A DNA stretch of 35,889 bases from Oligoflexia bacterium (GTDB taxonomy: Bacteria > Bdellovibrionota > UBA1018): positions 1 through 35,889 of the forward strand of contig JACMQW010000031.1 in NCBI GenBank assembly GCA_014376785.1, read 5' to 3'. Every line of letters starts with the position of its first letter. Position 1 is the first letter of the stretch. Made by a program: the position numbers and the translations under genes. The notes under the pieces were generated by a model. That model ran no database searches, was not told the DNA's origin, and was given only the letters and a program-made list of their open reading frames with translations. This document shows positions 25,046-33,526 of the stretch, piece after piece.

Positions 25046-25775
25046 GTCCTTTTACTTCCGCGAGTTTTTTAGCGGTTTCAAAAACCATCCGAGGTTCGCC
25101 TTTTTTTCCGCGGTAAGGGATGGGCGCGAGAAAAGGCGAGTCGGTTTCCACTAAAATTCGCTCGAGGGGATAAGCCCTTGCGGCATCGCGAAGGTCTTCC
25201 GCGTTCTTGAAAGTGAGGATGCCTGAGAAAGAAATGTAAAATCCGAGATCCAAGCAAGCCTGCCCGAAAGCTTTGGTGCCCGTGAAGCAGTGAATGACTC
25301 CGACTGGATTTCCGGCTTTCACACTCTGAGCATAGCGGGTGAGTTCGGGAAGGAGGTCATCCTCGGCTTCTCGCGAATGAACGACGATGGGTTGCTCGAG
25401 CTCGATGGCTAAATCTAGTTGGGCGCGCAGGGCCGCGAGCTGCTGGTGTCTTGGAGAGCTTTCATAATGATAGTCGAGCCCGAGTTCACCGATGCCGCGA
25501 CATTTCGGATGCCGTGCAGCCTGGCGGATGTAGTCCGCATCGGATGCTTTCCAATGCATTCCCTCGTGCGGATGAAGGCCTACGGTGTGGAAAACGTTCG
25601 CGAATTTTTCTGAAATCGCGACCACCTCTCCATGAGACTCGATTTCTACGGAGATCGCGACCAACGCCGAGACGCCCGCCGCTCCCGCCTCTGACACGAG
25701 TTCTCCTGCAGACTTTCCGTCATAATCGTAATTCAGGTGACAGTGGCTATCGATGAGTTCGAATGGAGACGACAT
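24981..25775 (-). CDS. tatD: TatD family metal-dependent DNase
   Basis: 264 aa from the ATG at 25775. It has the TIM-barrel metal hydrolase motifs: IDSHCHLN at the start (HxH), GLHPHEG, GIGELGLDYHY, VVHSREAEDDLL, VIHCFTGT and LVETDSPFLAP. TatD enzymes are Mg2+-dependent 3'-5' exonucleases acting in DNA repair and oxidative stress. The in-frame start upstream at 25826 lies inside the VKOR-DsbA gene and would add a segment unlike the family, so I chose 25775, 14 nt after that gene's stop, with AAGAAG about 9 nt before. The 3' end overlaps the opposite-strand unknown gene by 65 nt. Confidence 0.95.
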   Translation of the reverse strand: MSSPFELIDSHCHLNYDYDGKSAGELVSEAGAAGVSALVAISVEIESHGEVVAISEKFANVFHTVGLHPHEGMHWKASDADYIRQAARHPKCRGIGELGLDYHYESSPRHQQLAALRAQLDLAIELEQPIVVHSREAEDDLLPELTRYAQSVKAGNPVGVIHCFTGTKAFGQACLDLGFYISFSGILTFKNAEDLRDAARAYPLERILVETDSPFLAPIPYRGKKGEPRMVFETAKKLAEVKGLSFEEVAKVTTANSKRLFRLP

Positions 25776-25789
25776 GGTTCGATCTTCTT

Positions 25790-26956
25790 TTACTGCTTCG
25801 AAATGCGCGTCAACAAAAGTTCCCAAGCTTCCATCGGAATGGGGTTAGCAACTTTCTTCCCATTCACGAAATAAGTCGGAGTTCCCTCGACTTTTTGCGC
25901 AATTCCTTCTTCGATAGATTGGTCTAATGCTTTTTTCGTCGCATCCGCATTCACGCAGGATTTCCATCCCGTCTCCGTCATGCCATTCGCGAGAGCGATG
26001 TCTTTCGCGGAATTCTTATTTAAGTTATCCTGCTCCTCGAAGATCTTTTCGTAAACACCCACGAATTTTCCTTCGGCACTGCCGCAGAAAGCAGTGCGTG
26101 CAAGTTCACAAGCGTAAGGATGCATCGGATTCGGAATGAGGCGATTGCATGCGGAGTCTAGGGGAAACGGCATGAACACAACTCGAATGCCGCCTTCGTG
26201 CCGACTGAGCAGTTGGTGCATCATGAGCGCCCCAAGTTTACAGTGGGGGCACTGGAAATCAGAAAATTCATAGATCGTGACGGGTGCCGCCTCAGATCCG
26301 AGCGTCGGGGCGGTGGCCGGTGCGTTCACTTTCACCGTGGGTGTTGCGAGAATTTCGGAAACCAAAGTCTCGATCTCATCCGAAGTGGGTTCATGGCGTT
26401 CATTTTCTCCCGCAGGGCGAAGGATGACTACCATGACAAACACGCAGGCCGCGATCAGCAATCCATGTGACTGAAGTTTCCCGGACCGAGCGCCGGAGAA
26501 CCAAGGTCGGTTCAGTAAAGTGAAGAAAAGCCCAAAAAGCGTGAAGTTCACGGCGTCGATTACCAGACAGAAAAGGCAAAACTTATGCAGAACGAAACTC
26601 ATCACAATCAGAAGGCCGATCGAATAAAGCGAGGCAAATCCGCTCATGATCGTCCCGGTGAGGATCGCTTCCCGGCGCCAGTCCTTCACGCGTGCGAGGA
26701 GTCCGATGATCAAAAGCGCGAAAAACCAACCGGCAACAAAACTAGCGAGGGGGAGTCCTCGGTAAAGTTCTGCAAATTTCGAAGAGGTTACGGCGTCGCA
26801 GTTTAAGGTCGAACTGATATTGCAGATGGACCCGAATCCACCGGTGCCGGCCCGAAGGTCGTAATAATGTTTTGAGAGGTAAATGGCGGCGGCTGAACCG
26901 ACCGCAGAGAGCAAGGGAATGAGCGCGAGTCGAACTTGGCCATTTTTTTCATTCAT
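25790..26956 (-). CDS. VKOR-DsbA fusion, periplasmic disulfide oxidase
   Basis: 388 aa from ATG 26956 (a GTG at 26971 is a less likely alternative). The N-terminal half is a vitamin K epoxide reductase domain: four or five transmembrane helices, loop cysteines C45/C53 (SICNISSTLNCDAVTSSKF) and the active C127-x2-C130 (KFCLFCLVID). After another helix comes a DsbA-type thioredoxin domain with CPHC at 236-239 (EFSDFQCPHCKLGALMM) and cis-Pro region VEGTPTYFVNGK. In one chain this covers both DsbB-like quinone reoxidation and DsbA-like thiol oxidation. The two domains fused and complete suggest a self-contained pathway. It is followed by tatD 14 nt downstream. Confidence 0.93.
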   Translation of the reverse strand: MNEKNGQVRLALIPLLSAVGSAAAIYLSKHYYDLRAGTGGFGSICNISSTLNCDAVTSSKFAELYRGLPLASFVAGWFFALLIIGLLARVKDWRREAILTGTIMSGFASLYSIGLLIVMSFVLHKFCLFCLVIDAVNFTLFGLFFTLLNRPWFSGARSGKLQSHGLLIAACVFVMVVILRPAGENERHEPTSDEIETLVSEILATPTVKVNAPATAPTLGSEAAPVTIYEFSDFQCPHCKLGALMMHQLLSRHEGGIRVVFMPFPLDSACNRLIPNPMHPYACELARTAFCGSAEGKFVGVYEKIFEEQDNLNKNSAKDIALANGMTETGWKSCVNADATKKALDQSIEEGIAQKVEGTPTYFVNGKKVANPIPMEAWELLLTRISKQ

Positions 26957-27017
26957 GCTCCCATCATGCACTCAGCGGAGCATTTCTTTCAACCGTCTGA
27001 AGAGATATCGTCGTATT

Positions 27018-28568
27018 ATGATTCATCGCTTCCTTGCCTGCGCGAGCGCCCTCCTGCTCTTCATCATCGTGACGGCATGTCACCGTGCTCCATCCGCTTC
27101 CACCCTGGAGGCGCAGTCTCACCCTCATCGACTCACGTTGCACATCAGCGCGGAACCGGTTTCGCTGGATCCGACCCAAGCCGAAGATGGCATTGCTGTT
27201 CGACTCCTTGCGAATCTCATGGACGGACTAACTGCGTTTGATCAATCCGGGCATCTCGGTTTGCGTGCAGCGGAGAGCGTGAAAATTTCGTCTGATCTTA
27301 AAACCTACGAGTATGTCTTAAAGCCGGGGCTGGTCTGGAGCGATGGGTTAGCGGTCGAAGCTGAACAATTTCGAATTGGGATCGAGCGGGCGTTGAAACC
27401 AGGGAGCGGATCGAAATTTGCGGGCCTCCTAAAATGGATTGATGGAGCGGATGATTTTTCCAAGGGGGTTACTGCACGCGTGCGGGGAATCGAAATTTCC
27501 GGGCGAACGATAAAATTTCATCTCGTGAAACCGATCTCTTTTTTCGCTGAAGTCTTGGCGCTGCCCCTCGCGTACCCCCTTCGTTCGGACATTCTGCATG
27601 CGAATGGTGGGAGATGGGATCCACTGCGCGGAAAAAAAGTTCCGACGAATGGGAGCTACCGCATTCGTTCGGCTACTCCTGATCTCGAAATTCTATTGGA
27701 AGCAAATCGCCCAATTTCACCATCCGCTCCCTCCGAGGTCAGAATTCGAATCGTGAGTGACGACTCAACCGCCACTAATCTTTTCGAGGAAGGTTCACTC
27801 GATGTGCTCACTCGAGTTCCAGCTCTCGATCAGGCAAGGCTCTCAAAGAAAGGATGGGTGCGAACCGTTCCCTTTTTAGCGACCTATTTCTTAGGCTTTA
27901 ATCTAGGTAAAAAGCCCTTCAATCGAGTCGAGAATCGGCGGGCGTTTGTGAATGGACTGAACCGAGAAGAAATCGTGCGAGCGCTGGGGACGGGCGAAAA
28001 ACCGGCGAGCTCATGGGTGCCGGAAGGGGTGGAGGGCTTTTTTCCCTATGCTCCTTCCGCTCAGGCGAAAGGTGTGATTTTTTCGAAACTCGGAGAGATC
28101 ACGATTGGCTATGATGCGGGCGCCAGAAATTCGCTGGTGATGGAAAAAGTCCAAGCGGATTTGAAAGATCACCTCGGAGTGAAGGTGAGGCTGAAGGGTT
28201 CGGATTGGAAGCCTTTCGTGCATTCGATTTATGCCGATCCCGAAATGGTTTATCGGTTTGGATGGTCGACGCCCCTCCGCGATCCCACACATTTCCTTTT
28301 ACCCTTCACGACGAAAGACCCGTACAGTTTTTCCCATTACTCAAACGCGAAGTACGACCGCTTAGTAGAGGAAATCGTCGGGATGATGCCATCAAAAGAA
28401 AGGGAGGCGAAAATCATCGCTGCCCAAAAAATTATTTTAGAGGATGACGTTGTCGTGGTTCCGCTTTTTCATTACGTGTCGACTTACGCAGTCAGTGATC
28501 GAGTAAAGAAATTTGAGATGAGTCCCCTGGTGGGCGTCACGTTATTCGAAGAGGTGCGTTTGCGGTAG
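27018..28568 (+). CDS. Oligopeptide-binding lipoprotein (SBP family 5, OppA/DppA-like)
   Basis: 516 aa. Signal peptide MIHRFLACASALLLFIIVTA ending in lipobox Cys21, then the family 5 extracellular solute-binding fold: LHISAEPVSLDPTQAEDGIAVRLLANLMDGLTAFD, YEYVLKPGLVWSDGLAVEAEQFRIGIERALKP, and SHYSNAKYDRLVEEIVGM near the end. I set the start at ATG 27018 because it puts the hydrophobic helix at the N-terminus; the 45 upstream codons look like leader and have poor coding character. The ribosome binding site is weak. No permease or ATPase gene is next to it, so it is an orphan binding protein. It is convergent with LysR at 28580. Confidence 0.9.
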   Translation: MIHRFLACASALLLFIIVTACHRAPSASTLEAQSHPHRLTLHISAEPVSLDPTQAEDGIAVRLLANLMDGLTAFDQSGHLGLRAAESVKISSDLKTYEYVLKPGLVWSDGLAVEAEQFRIGIERALKPGSGSKFAGLLKWIDGADDFSKGVTARVRGIEISGRTIKFHLVKPISFFAEVLALPLAYPLRSDILHANGGRWDPLRGKKVPTNGSYRIRSATPDLEILLEANRPISPSAPSEVRIRIVSDDSTATNLFEEGSLDVLTRVPALDQARLSKKGWVRTVPFLATYFLGFNLGKKPFNRVENRRAFVNGLNREEIVRALGTGEKPASSWVPEGVEGFFPYAPSAQAKGVIFSKLGEITIGYDAGARNSLVMEKVQADLKDHLGVKVRLKGSDWKPFVHSIYADPEMVYRFGWSTPLRDPTHFLLPFTTKDPYSFSHYSNAKYDRLVEEIVGMMPSKEREAKIIAAQKIILEDDVVVVPLFHYVSTYAVSDRVKKFEMSPLVGVTLFEEVRLR

Positions 28569-28579
28569 CGGTTCGCTTA

Positions 28580-29449
28580 CTAAAATAACTGGCTTAACCA
28601 AGTCAGCTCGTGCGGATTTTTTGCGACGAGTTTTACCTTTTGGAGACAAGTGTAAGGACATCCAGAAACCTTTAACGCGATGAGGGATGTGTTCTCACAG
28701 AGCGTATCCGGCAGGTAGGCGATCGCTTTTCCAGTGGTAACGAACTCTTCCATTAATCGAAGGCTTGAGGTGAGGTATTCGATTTTTCTAGGGAATCGAT
28801 CGTCCCGCCAACCATCGAGCGACTGATGAGGCCCGACCTTCCCGAGTAGTGGATGGCATGGGCTTACGAATCCATATTTTAAGACGGTTTCTACCGGAAC
28901 GATTTTTCGAGCCTTCGCGGCAGGGTAGAGGGGGTGACCCGCACCGACGACGGTCTGGAATTCAGTTTCTGACATCACTTTTGAAACGATCCCTCCGTAG
29001 TGGGAAACTTCAGCCGTTGTGAGAGCAAGATGAGCTTCACCTCGTTTCACCTGTCCCACGGCTTCTTCGTCGCCGACAGCGTGGAATTCGAATTGAGCCC
29101 CCGGGTATTTCTTTTTGATGATCTGAGAAACCGCCATTCCCGTTTTAGAAAGAAGAACTTCCGCGCCGGCCATCACCACCCGGAGTACGCTTGTACCGCC
29201 GCCTATTTCTAGCCGCGTATCCTCTTCTAATCGGACAATTTCGGCGGCTCGCTTTTGGAGGGCTCTCCCTTGGACAGTCAGGCGAATGTTTCGCCCTTCT
29301 CTCGAAAAAAGCTTGGTTTCCAATTCTGATTCAAGTCGGCTGATCGCCTTGCTCAATGAGGCGGGGGATGCGTTTAGCTTTTCGGACGCACGGTGAATGT
29401 TTTCGAAGCGAGCAACCGCTAAAAAATACCGAATTTCAAACATTTCCAT
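28580..29449 (-). CDS. LysR-family transcriptional regulator
   Basis: 289 aa. N-terminal winged helix (residues 1-62: EIRYFLAVARFENIHRASEKLNASPASLSKAISRLESELETKLFSREGRNIRLTVQGR) and a C-terminal periplasmic-binding-like effector domain (VLRVVMAGAEVLLSKTGMAVSQII to the end). The effector is unknown. The start is ATG 29449 or the in-frame ATG 6 nt later; no ribosome binding site decides it. It lies next to the convergent oligopeptide-binding lipoprotein and after the 29514-30835 cluster on the same strand, either of which could be its target. Confidence 0.95.
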   Translation of the reverse strand: MEMFEIRYFLAVARFENIHRASEKLNASPASLSKAISRLESELETKLFSREGRNIRLTVQGRALQKRAAEIVRLEEDTRLEIGGGTSVLRVVMAGAEVLLSKTGMAVSQIIKKKYPGAQFEFHAVGDEEAVGQVKRGEAHLALTTAEVSHYGGIVSKVMSETEFQTVVGAGHPLYPAAKARKIVPVETVLKYGFVSPCHPLLGKVGPHQSLDGWRDDRFPRKIEYLTSSLRLMEEFVTTGKAIAYLPDTLCENTSLIALKVSGCPYTCLQKVKLVAKNPHELTWLSQLF

Positions 29450-29486
29450 AATCGAAATAGTGGCATCATTATTGTTTCTTTAAAAA

Positions 29487-29523
29487 TATTTTCGGCGCTT
29501 AGACTTGTTCCGCTTAAGCCGAA
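29487..29523 (-). terminator. Candidate terminator after the 29514-30515 gene
   Basis: On the minus strand TTCGGCTTA pairs with TAA-GCGCCGAA (a 9-bp stem with a 2-nt bulge), followed by AATATTTTTAAA. The first arm includes the stop codon of the upstream gene. The stem is imperfect and the tail is A/U-mixed. Confidence 0.45.
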
Positions 29524-30515
29524 AGGGGAGTAGAAAGGAGTTTCAATTCTTGTACGAGTTCCGCGCAGAGAGATGCTGCCCTTGGCTTGATGTTTACAGC
29601 GGTACTCTCTCTTGCGAGAAGAATGAGCTTCTCATACGCATTCGGAAACTTGGTTAAGAAGCGAGACTGGCGGGGATCGGTTAATTTCAAGTCGATCGCA
29701 TTCAGAACGATTTCTAGGACTTCCTGCCTGGCAGATGCCTCATAATTTCCGGGCTGAGCAAGATCATCCAAGAGCAGTCCGGCTGCATAGGGTAGGACGA
29801 GCGAATAAATCGGCGGTTGTTGGATGTTGCTGAAGTAGGCATTCAGTCGAGAATGAACGCTCCGGGCAAGGACTTGGAGCCTAGTGAGTGATTCAGAATT
29901 TAATCCTGCGATGTGCGCGACGAAGTCATGAGTGCCGAGAAAGGCGATTTTCCGCGTCTCGATAAGTTTCGTGTACCGAAGGGAATCGTTCTGGATGAGT
30001 TCCCAAGGATTCGCCTCATAATAACGTTTGGTTCGATCAAACCCGCCAAACACCGTATTCAAAGCCCATTCGCGGACAATGACGAGTTCTGCACCAGCAA
30101 GTTTCGCTATTTTCGCGATGGACTCCGGAAAAAAGACGAGTTCTGAGAGAGACCCGTCTCGCGAGAAAGAAAGCTTAGGATGAAGCAGTTCCCTAGCTCC
30201 GCGAAGCCGAAGGTCTAGGTGAGCGCAGGCTTCCGACCAAATTCGAACCCCGGTGTGTCCATGATACTCGATCATTTCAGCTCGAATCGATTTTCGATTA
30301 ACCCTTTCTTTCGTTTTGGAATCGTAAAGGTAATCGGCGAGTTGGTCGTTGAGCGTTCCCACTTCTTGAAATATTCCGAGCGCGGAGATTTGCGCGCCGA
30401 AGTGGGGGTCCTCATCGAAGCTCCTGGTTTCCGGACCCTGGAGCACTTGTCGGCGGAGAACAGCGATGTCCTCCGCCGACAGTTCCACCCTTTTATAGTT
30501 GAGAGGGTTAATCAT
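29514..30515 (-). CDS. Conserved-looking protein of unknown function
   Basis: 333 aa, no signal peptide and no transmembrane helix, so probably cytoplasmic. Blocks that look conserved: YKRVELSAEDIAVLRRQVLQG, MIEYHGHTGVRIWSEACAHLDLRLRGARELLHPKLSF, ELVIVREWALNTVFGGFDRTKRYYEANPWELIQNDSLRY, and PPIYSLVLPYAAGLLLDDLA. I do not recognise the family and assign no function. It starts 8 nt after the small secreted gene 30524-30835, so the two are probably co-transcribed. The Shine-Dalgarno is poor (GAGGTC about 14 nt upstream). Confidence 0.7.
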   Translation of the reverse strand: MINPLNYKRVELSAEDIAVLRRQVLQGPETRSFDEDPHFGAQISALGIFQEVGTLNDQLADYLYDSKTKERVNRKSIRAEMIEYHGHTGVRIWSEACAHLDLRLRGARELLHPKLSFSRDGSLSELVFFPESIAKIAKLAGAELVIVREWALNTVFGGFDRTKRYYEANPWELIQNDSLRYTKLIETRKIAFLGTHDFVAHIAGLNSESLTRLQVLARSVHSRLNAYFSNIQQPPIYSLVLPYAAGLLLDDLAQPGNYEASARQEVLEIVLNAIDLKLTDPRQSRFLTKFPNAYEKLILLARESTAVNIKPRAASLCAELVQELKLLSTPLSA

Positions 30516-30523
30516 TGGAGAAA

Positions 30524-30835
30524 TTAGACCTCGAGGTGGATTTGTTGAATGGCTGCTGGCATGCGCTCGAATGGAACTTCCACCGCTTCAAAAGACGCGT
30601 GATCAATTTTGCAGGTTTGGGAAACTTTTACAAATGAGACCTCAAATTCCCGAGATGCGCTTTCTAGAGTTTTGAATGCTTGCTTACCCGATGCATTTTC
30701 GAATGTTTCGGACGCGGGGATGCCGCCTTCCGACTGAGCTGCTGAGACCCCGCTGCTTCCGATGAGTACAACGCTTGCGAGCACGCCGCCTAAAATTTTT
30801 CGATTTTTTACTACTGGACTCATTTTTCGATTCAT
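30524..30835 (-). CDS. Small secreted protein of unknown function
   Basis: 103 aa from ATG 30835, which has GAAGGGA 6 nt upstream. A longer frame from 30904 lacks such a site. The N-terminus is basic (MNRKMSPVVKNRK), then ILGGVLASVVLIGSSGVSAA, a signal peptide with cleavage near residue 33. The mature part is about 70 residues (EGGIPASETFENASGKQ..., one Cys in SQTCKIDHASFEAVEV). No family recognised. It sits just upstream of the unknown 333 aa gene, and follows the pgeF gene by 126 nt. Confidence 0.68.
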   Translation of the reverse strand: MNRKMSPVVKNRKILGGVLASVVLIGSSGVSAAQSEGGIPASETFENASGKQAFKTLESASREFEVSFVKVSQTCKIDHASFEAVEVPFERMPAAIQQIHLEV

Positions 30836-30961
30836 TTTTATTCCCTTCAGTTTTGTTTGCATGAAAGGAACATGCCCCAGAGTTTTCTGGGTAAACAGAA
30901 TCATTTTGGATGCAGTTGTTTCGAAAAAAGAAACGGTCTAGAAGTGCGGGGAGGTTAATAC

Positions 30962-31636
30962 TTAGAAAATTTGTTTATGCGCGATCATCGACCATTGCCG
31001 GGTTCCAGAACCTTCTCGACGATAAGAGTGAAGTACGGCGCCTTTTTTCGGATCGATCGTGCAGTAGGTGCAAATGTCGAGCATGTCGACGGCTCCGAAT
31101 CCCAGCCGATGAAGTTCATGGGCATTTACGGCCGCAAGGTCGAGCTTTCGGAAAGCCGGAGAAATGAGATCCGGCTCAATTTCTGGGAAAGTTTTGATAA
31201 AATCTTCAATGAGGGCTTCGCTGACTTCGTAGCAGCACTTGCCGATGGAAGGACCAATCGCGGCCACCCAATCTTTTAAATTTTCGCCTTGAGCGGTGAG
31301 GTTTTCCGCAAGTTTTTCGACGATCTTTGCTTTCGTTCCCCGCCATCCCGCGTGAACCGCCGCGACCATTGCTCCGTCTTTTCGAGCAAAAAGGATCGGG
31401 ACGCAGTCAGCGGTTACCACCGCAATCGGGTTGGTGGTTTTGGTGGTAAGGGCATCGACGTCCCCGCAGAGCTGGCTCTTTCGGACAACATTTGCGATTC
31501 CGACGCCATGGACTTGATTCCAGGTCGGTCTACCATCCACCCAGACTTTCAAAAATTGGTTCGGCACAGGGTCGAGCTTCGTACCGAATCCATGGTTTAT
31601 TTCTGGAATTTTCGAAAGAAGGGAACTCTGAAACAT
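30962..31636 (-). CDS. pgeF: PgeF/YfiH, laccase-domain purine nucleosidase/peptidoglycan editing factor
   Basis: 224 aa. The DUF152/Cu-oxidase-4 signatures are all present: QVHG (H43), TADCVPILF (C78), VHAGWRGT (H95) and GPSIGKCCYEV (128-138). The zinc site of this family is built from H43, C78 and H95. In E. coli PgeF corrects UDP-MurNAc-L-Ser errors; the family also has adenosine phosphorylase/deaminase activity. It starts 8 nt after rluD and is the fourth gene of the MinD-J/HTH-RluD-PgeF run. The rluD-pgeF pair is common in bacteria. Confidence 0.92.
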   Translation of the reverse strand: MFQSSLLSKIPEINHGFGTKLDPVPNQFLKVWVDGRPTWNQVHGVGIANVVRKSQLCGDVDALTTKTTNPIAVVTADCVPILFARKDGAMVAAVHAGWRGTKAKIVEKLAENLTAQGENLKDWVAAIGPSIGKCCYEVSEALIEDFIKTFPEIEPDLISPAFRKLDLAAVNAHELHRLGFGAVDMLDICTYCTIDPKKGAVLHSYRREGSGTRQWSMIAHKQIF

Positions 31637-31644
31637 GGCTTAGT

Positions 31645-32667
31645 TTAAGCGTGTTCCCGGAGCCTGTCGAGGAGTTGCTGGTAGACGGGAGGATAGGCGG
31701 CTTCAAATCTCAATGCCTCGCCAGTCACCGGATGCTTGAATCCCAGAACCCGTGCGTGGAGAGCTTGCCCGGGGAGTGCTTCCACACACTCTTGCACGGA
31801 AGTCGGCAAATTCTTCCACTTCGGCTGATTTGCCGTCGGCGTTCCATACAACGGATCTCCGAGCAACGAATGGTTCAGACCCGTCAGATGCACACGGACC
31901 TGGTGGGTTCTTCCGGTTTCCAGTTTCGCCTCGATGAGCGACGCAAAAGGAGCGCGGTCCAAGTGACCATAACGTTCCAAGCACCGAAATCGAGTGAGTG
32001 CCCGCTTGCCCGTTTTTACTGCGGTCGTCATTCGAATCCGGTCCTGAGGATTTCGCCCGATGAGGGTTTCACACCGGTAATCTGAATCGCCCCACGCGGG
32101 TGCCCCATAGACGAGCGCGGAGTAAGACCTTTCGATCTCGTGTTTTGCAAACACACTCGCTAGCGCCAGGTGAGCTTCATCATTTTTAGTGATGACGAGG
32201 GCGCCGGAAGTGTCCTTGTCTATTCGGTGCACAATTCCCGGTCTGAGTTTTCCACCGATACCGGATAAATCTCGGACGTGAAAAAGCAGAGCATGGACGA
32301 GCGTGCCGGTTCTTTGGGTAGACGAAGGATGGACGGTAAGGCCTGGCTGTTTGTTCACGACGATGATCGAGGAATCCTCGTAAAGAATATCGAGCGGGAT
32401 GTTTTCAGGAATGAGCTCAAGCGGCTCTGAGTCGGGAAGTCTGATTTGGATAGAAGACCCGAGCGCTAATTTCCCCGCGCGAGCGAGCGGGAGTCCATTG
32501 GCGAGGACGTTTCCTTTTTCAATGAGTTTTTGGAGCTGGCTGCGGGTGACCGGACGCGATTCCCCATCCCATTCTCCTTCTTCTGCATCCAGTGCGTCCG
32601 CGATGGCTTTGTCTGCGCGTGCGGAAAGACCCGATTCCGAAACCACCCATGTCCAAAGCGCGGTCAA
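31645..32667 (-). CDS. rluD: RluA-family pseudouridine synthase (RluD-like)
   Basis: 340 aa. S4 RNA-binding domain (about 42-90: VTRSQLQKLIEKGNVLANGLPLARAGKL), then the PsuS catalytic domain with the motif HRIDKDTSGALV; the catalytic Asp is D150. Isomerises uridines in 23S rRNA (RluD class targets are inferred). I chose a TTG start at 32667: GGAGG lies 5 nt upstream and the upstream TAA (32671-32669) is 1 nt before it, so the start is coupled to the J/HTH gene. An in-frame ATG at 32715 would force an overlap of about 45 nt and add 16 residues unlike the family. The end includes VHLTGLNHSLLGDPLYG. Confidence 0.92.
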   Translation of the reverse strand: MTALWTWVVSESGLSARADKAIADALDAEEGEWDGESRPVTRSQLQKLIEKGNVLANGLPLARAGKLALGSSIQIRLPDSEPLELIPENIPLDILYEDSSIIVVNKQPGLTVHPSSTQRTGTLVHALLFHVRDLSGIGGKLRPGIVHRIDKDTSGALVITKNDEAHLALASVFAKHEIERSYSALVYGAPAWGDSDYRCETLIGRNPQDRIRMTTAVKTGKRALTRFRCLERYGHLDRAPFASLIEAKLETGRTHQVRVHLTGLNHSLLGDPLYGTPTANQPKWKNLPTSVQECVEALPGQALHARVLGFKHPVTGEALRFEAAYPPVYQQLLDRLREHA

Positions 32668-32668
32668 A

Positions 32669-33526
32669 TTAACCTCCCGCGCGGTTTTGAAAACGTTGCA
32701 TGTAGGCAACCGCAACGGGTTCGGCTGGAATTTTCATTGCCCGAGCGAATTGGAGTAAAAAGCCGCGAACAAAAACGGGCGCAGGCAATTTCCCGAACGC
32801 TTCCTCTTCGATTGCATGGAGGTAGGTTTTCGAAATCTTCGTGATCTGGGCAATGTCGTCGAGAGAGTATCGCCTGAGTTCACGGATTCGGCGTAGGGTC
32901 GCTCCACGCCACTCTGTTTCGTTTGCGATTTCGGTGAGGACCAAATCTCCAGAGGTGGCGGTTTGGGCTCCGGGGCCTCGGTCCGTATCGCGCCTTCCGA
33001 ACGTTTGTCGATGATCGACAAAATTCGATTCGTTTCGAGAAGCCGGAGAGGGCATCGCAGGTTCGGGCCTGGATTTCGGAAGGTGATTGAAAAAGGGATT
33101 TTCTTCAGCCGCAGGAGCGGTATGGGTGGGCAGGCTGAAACCGTGGCGGCCGACCGTGGCGTTTTCTCCTCGTGCCGTCATGCCTTCAAAATCCGTCGAC
33201 GGAACGGAAAAAAGATCGTCCTCGCCAGACTCTTCCATAGGTGCTTCGCTGCTAATCGAAAAAATTTTGCGATCAATATTTTCGACGTGGCCGGCGCGGT
33301 CATCGTATTCTTTCCGACCGTCCGGATCAGAAAGAATTTGGAAGGCCTCTTCAATCTTAGCGAGCATGTCGTCGGTTTCGGACGGATCTAGCACAGAGTA
33401 AAGCGCGGGATTGTCTTTCCGGTAGGAGGCCTTCAGCCGGAGGTACGCATTTCGAATGTCCTGTGCGGAGGAGTCCGGACGAATCTCGAGAATTTCGTAA
33501 TAATTCGCATCGTTCTGAAAAATCAT
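32669..33526 (-). CDS. J-domain / RodZ-like HTH fusion protein
   Basis: 285 aa. Residues about 8-75 form a J-like domain (NYYEILEIRPDSSAQDIRNAYLRLKASYRKDN, then AKIEEAFQILSDPDGRKEYDD). The HPD tripeptide needed to stimulate DnaK is replaced by KDN. A Pro/Ala/Asn-rich linker follows (about 80-195), then a RodZ/HTH_25-type helix-turn-helix domain (about 208-275: GATLRRIRELRRYSLDDIAQITKISKTYLHAIEEEAFGKLP, PVFVRGFLLQFARAM). No transmembrane helix is present, unlike RodZ. The start overlaps the MinD-like stop by 4 nt (33523-33526). I infer a cytoplasmic adaptor or regulator that acts with that ATPase. Confidence 0.88.
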   Translation of the reverse strand: MIFQNDANYYEILEIRPDSSAQDIRNAYLRLKASYRKDNPALYSVLDPSETDDMLAKIEEAFQILSDPDGRKEYDDRAGHVENIDRKIFSISSEAPMEESGEDDLFSVPSTDFEGMTARGENATVGRHGFSLPTHTAPAAEENPFFNHLPKSRPEPAMPSPASRNESNFVDHRQTFGRRDTDRGPGAQTATSGDLVLTEIANETEWRGATLRRIRELRRYSLDDIAQITKISKTYLHAIEEEAFGKLPAPVFVRGFLLQFARAMKIPAEPVAVAYMQRFQNRAGG

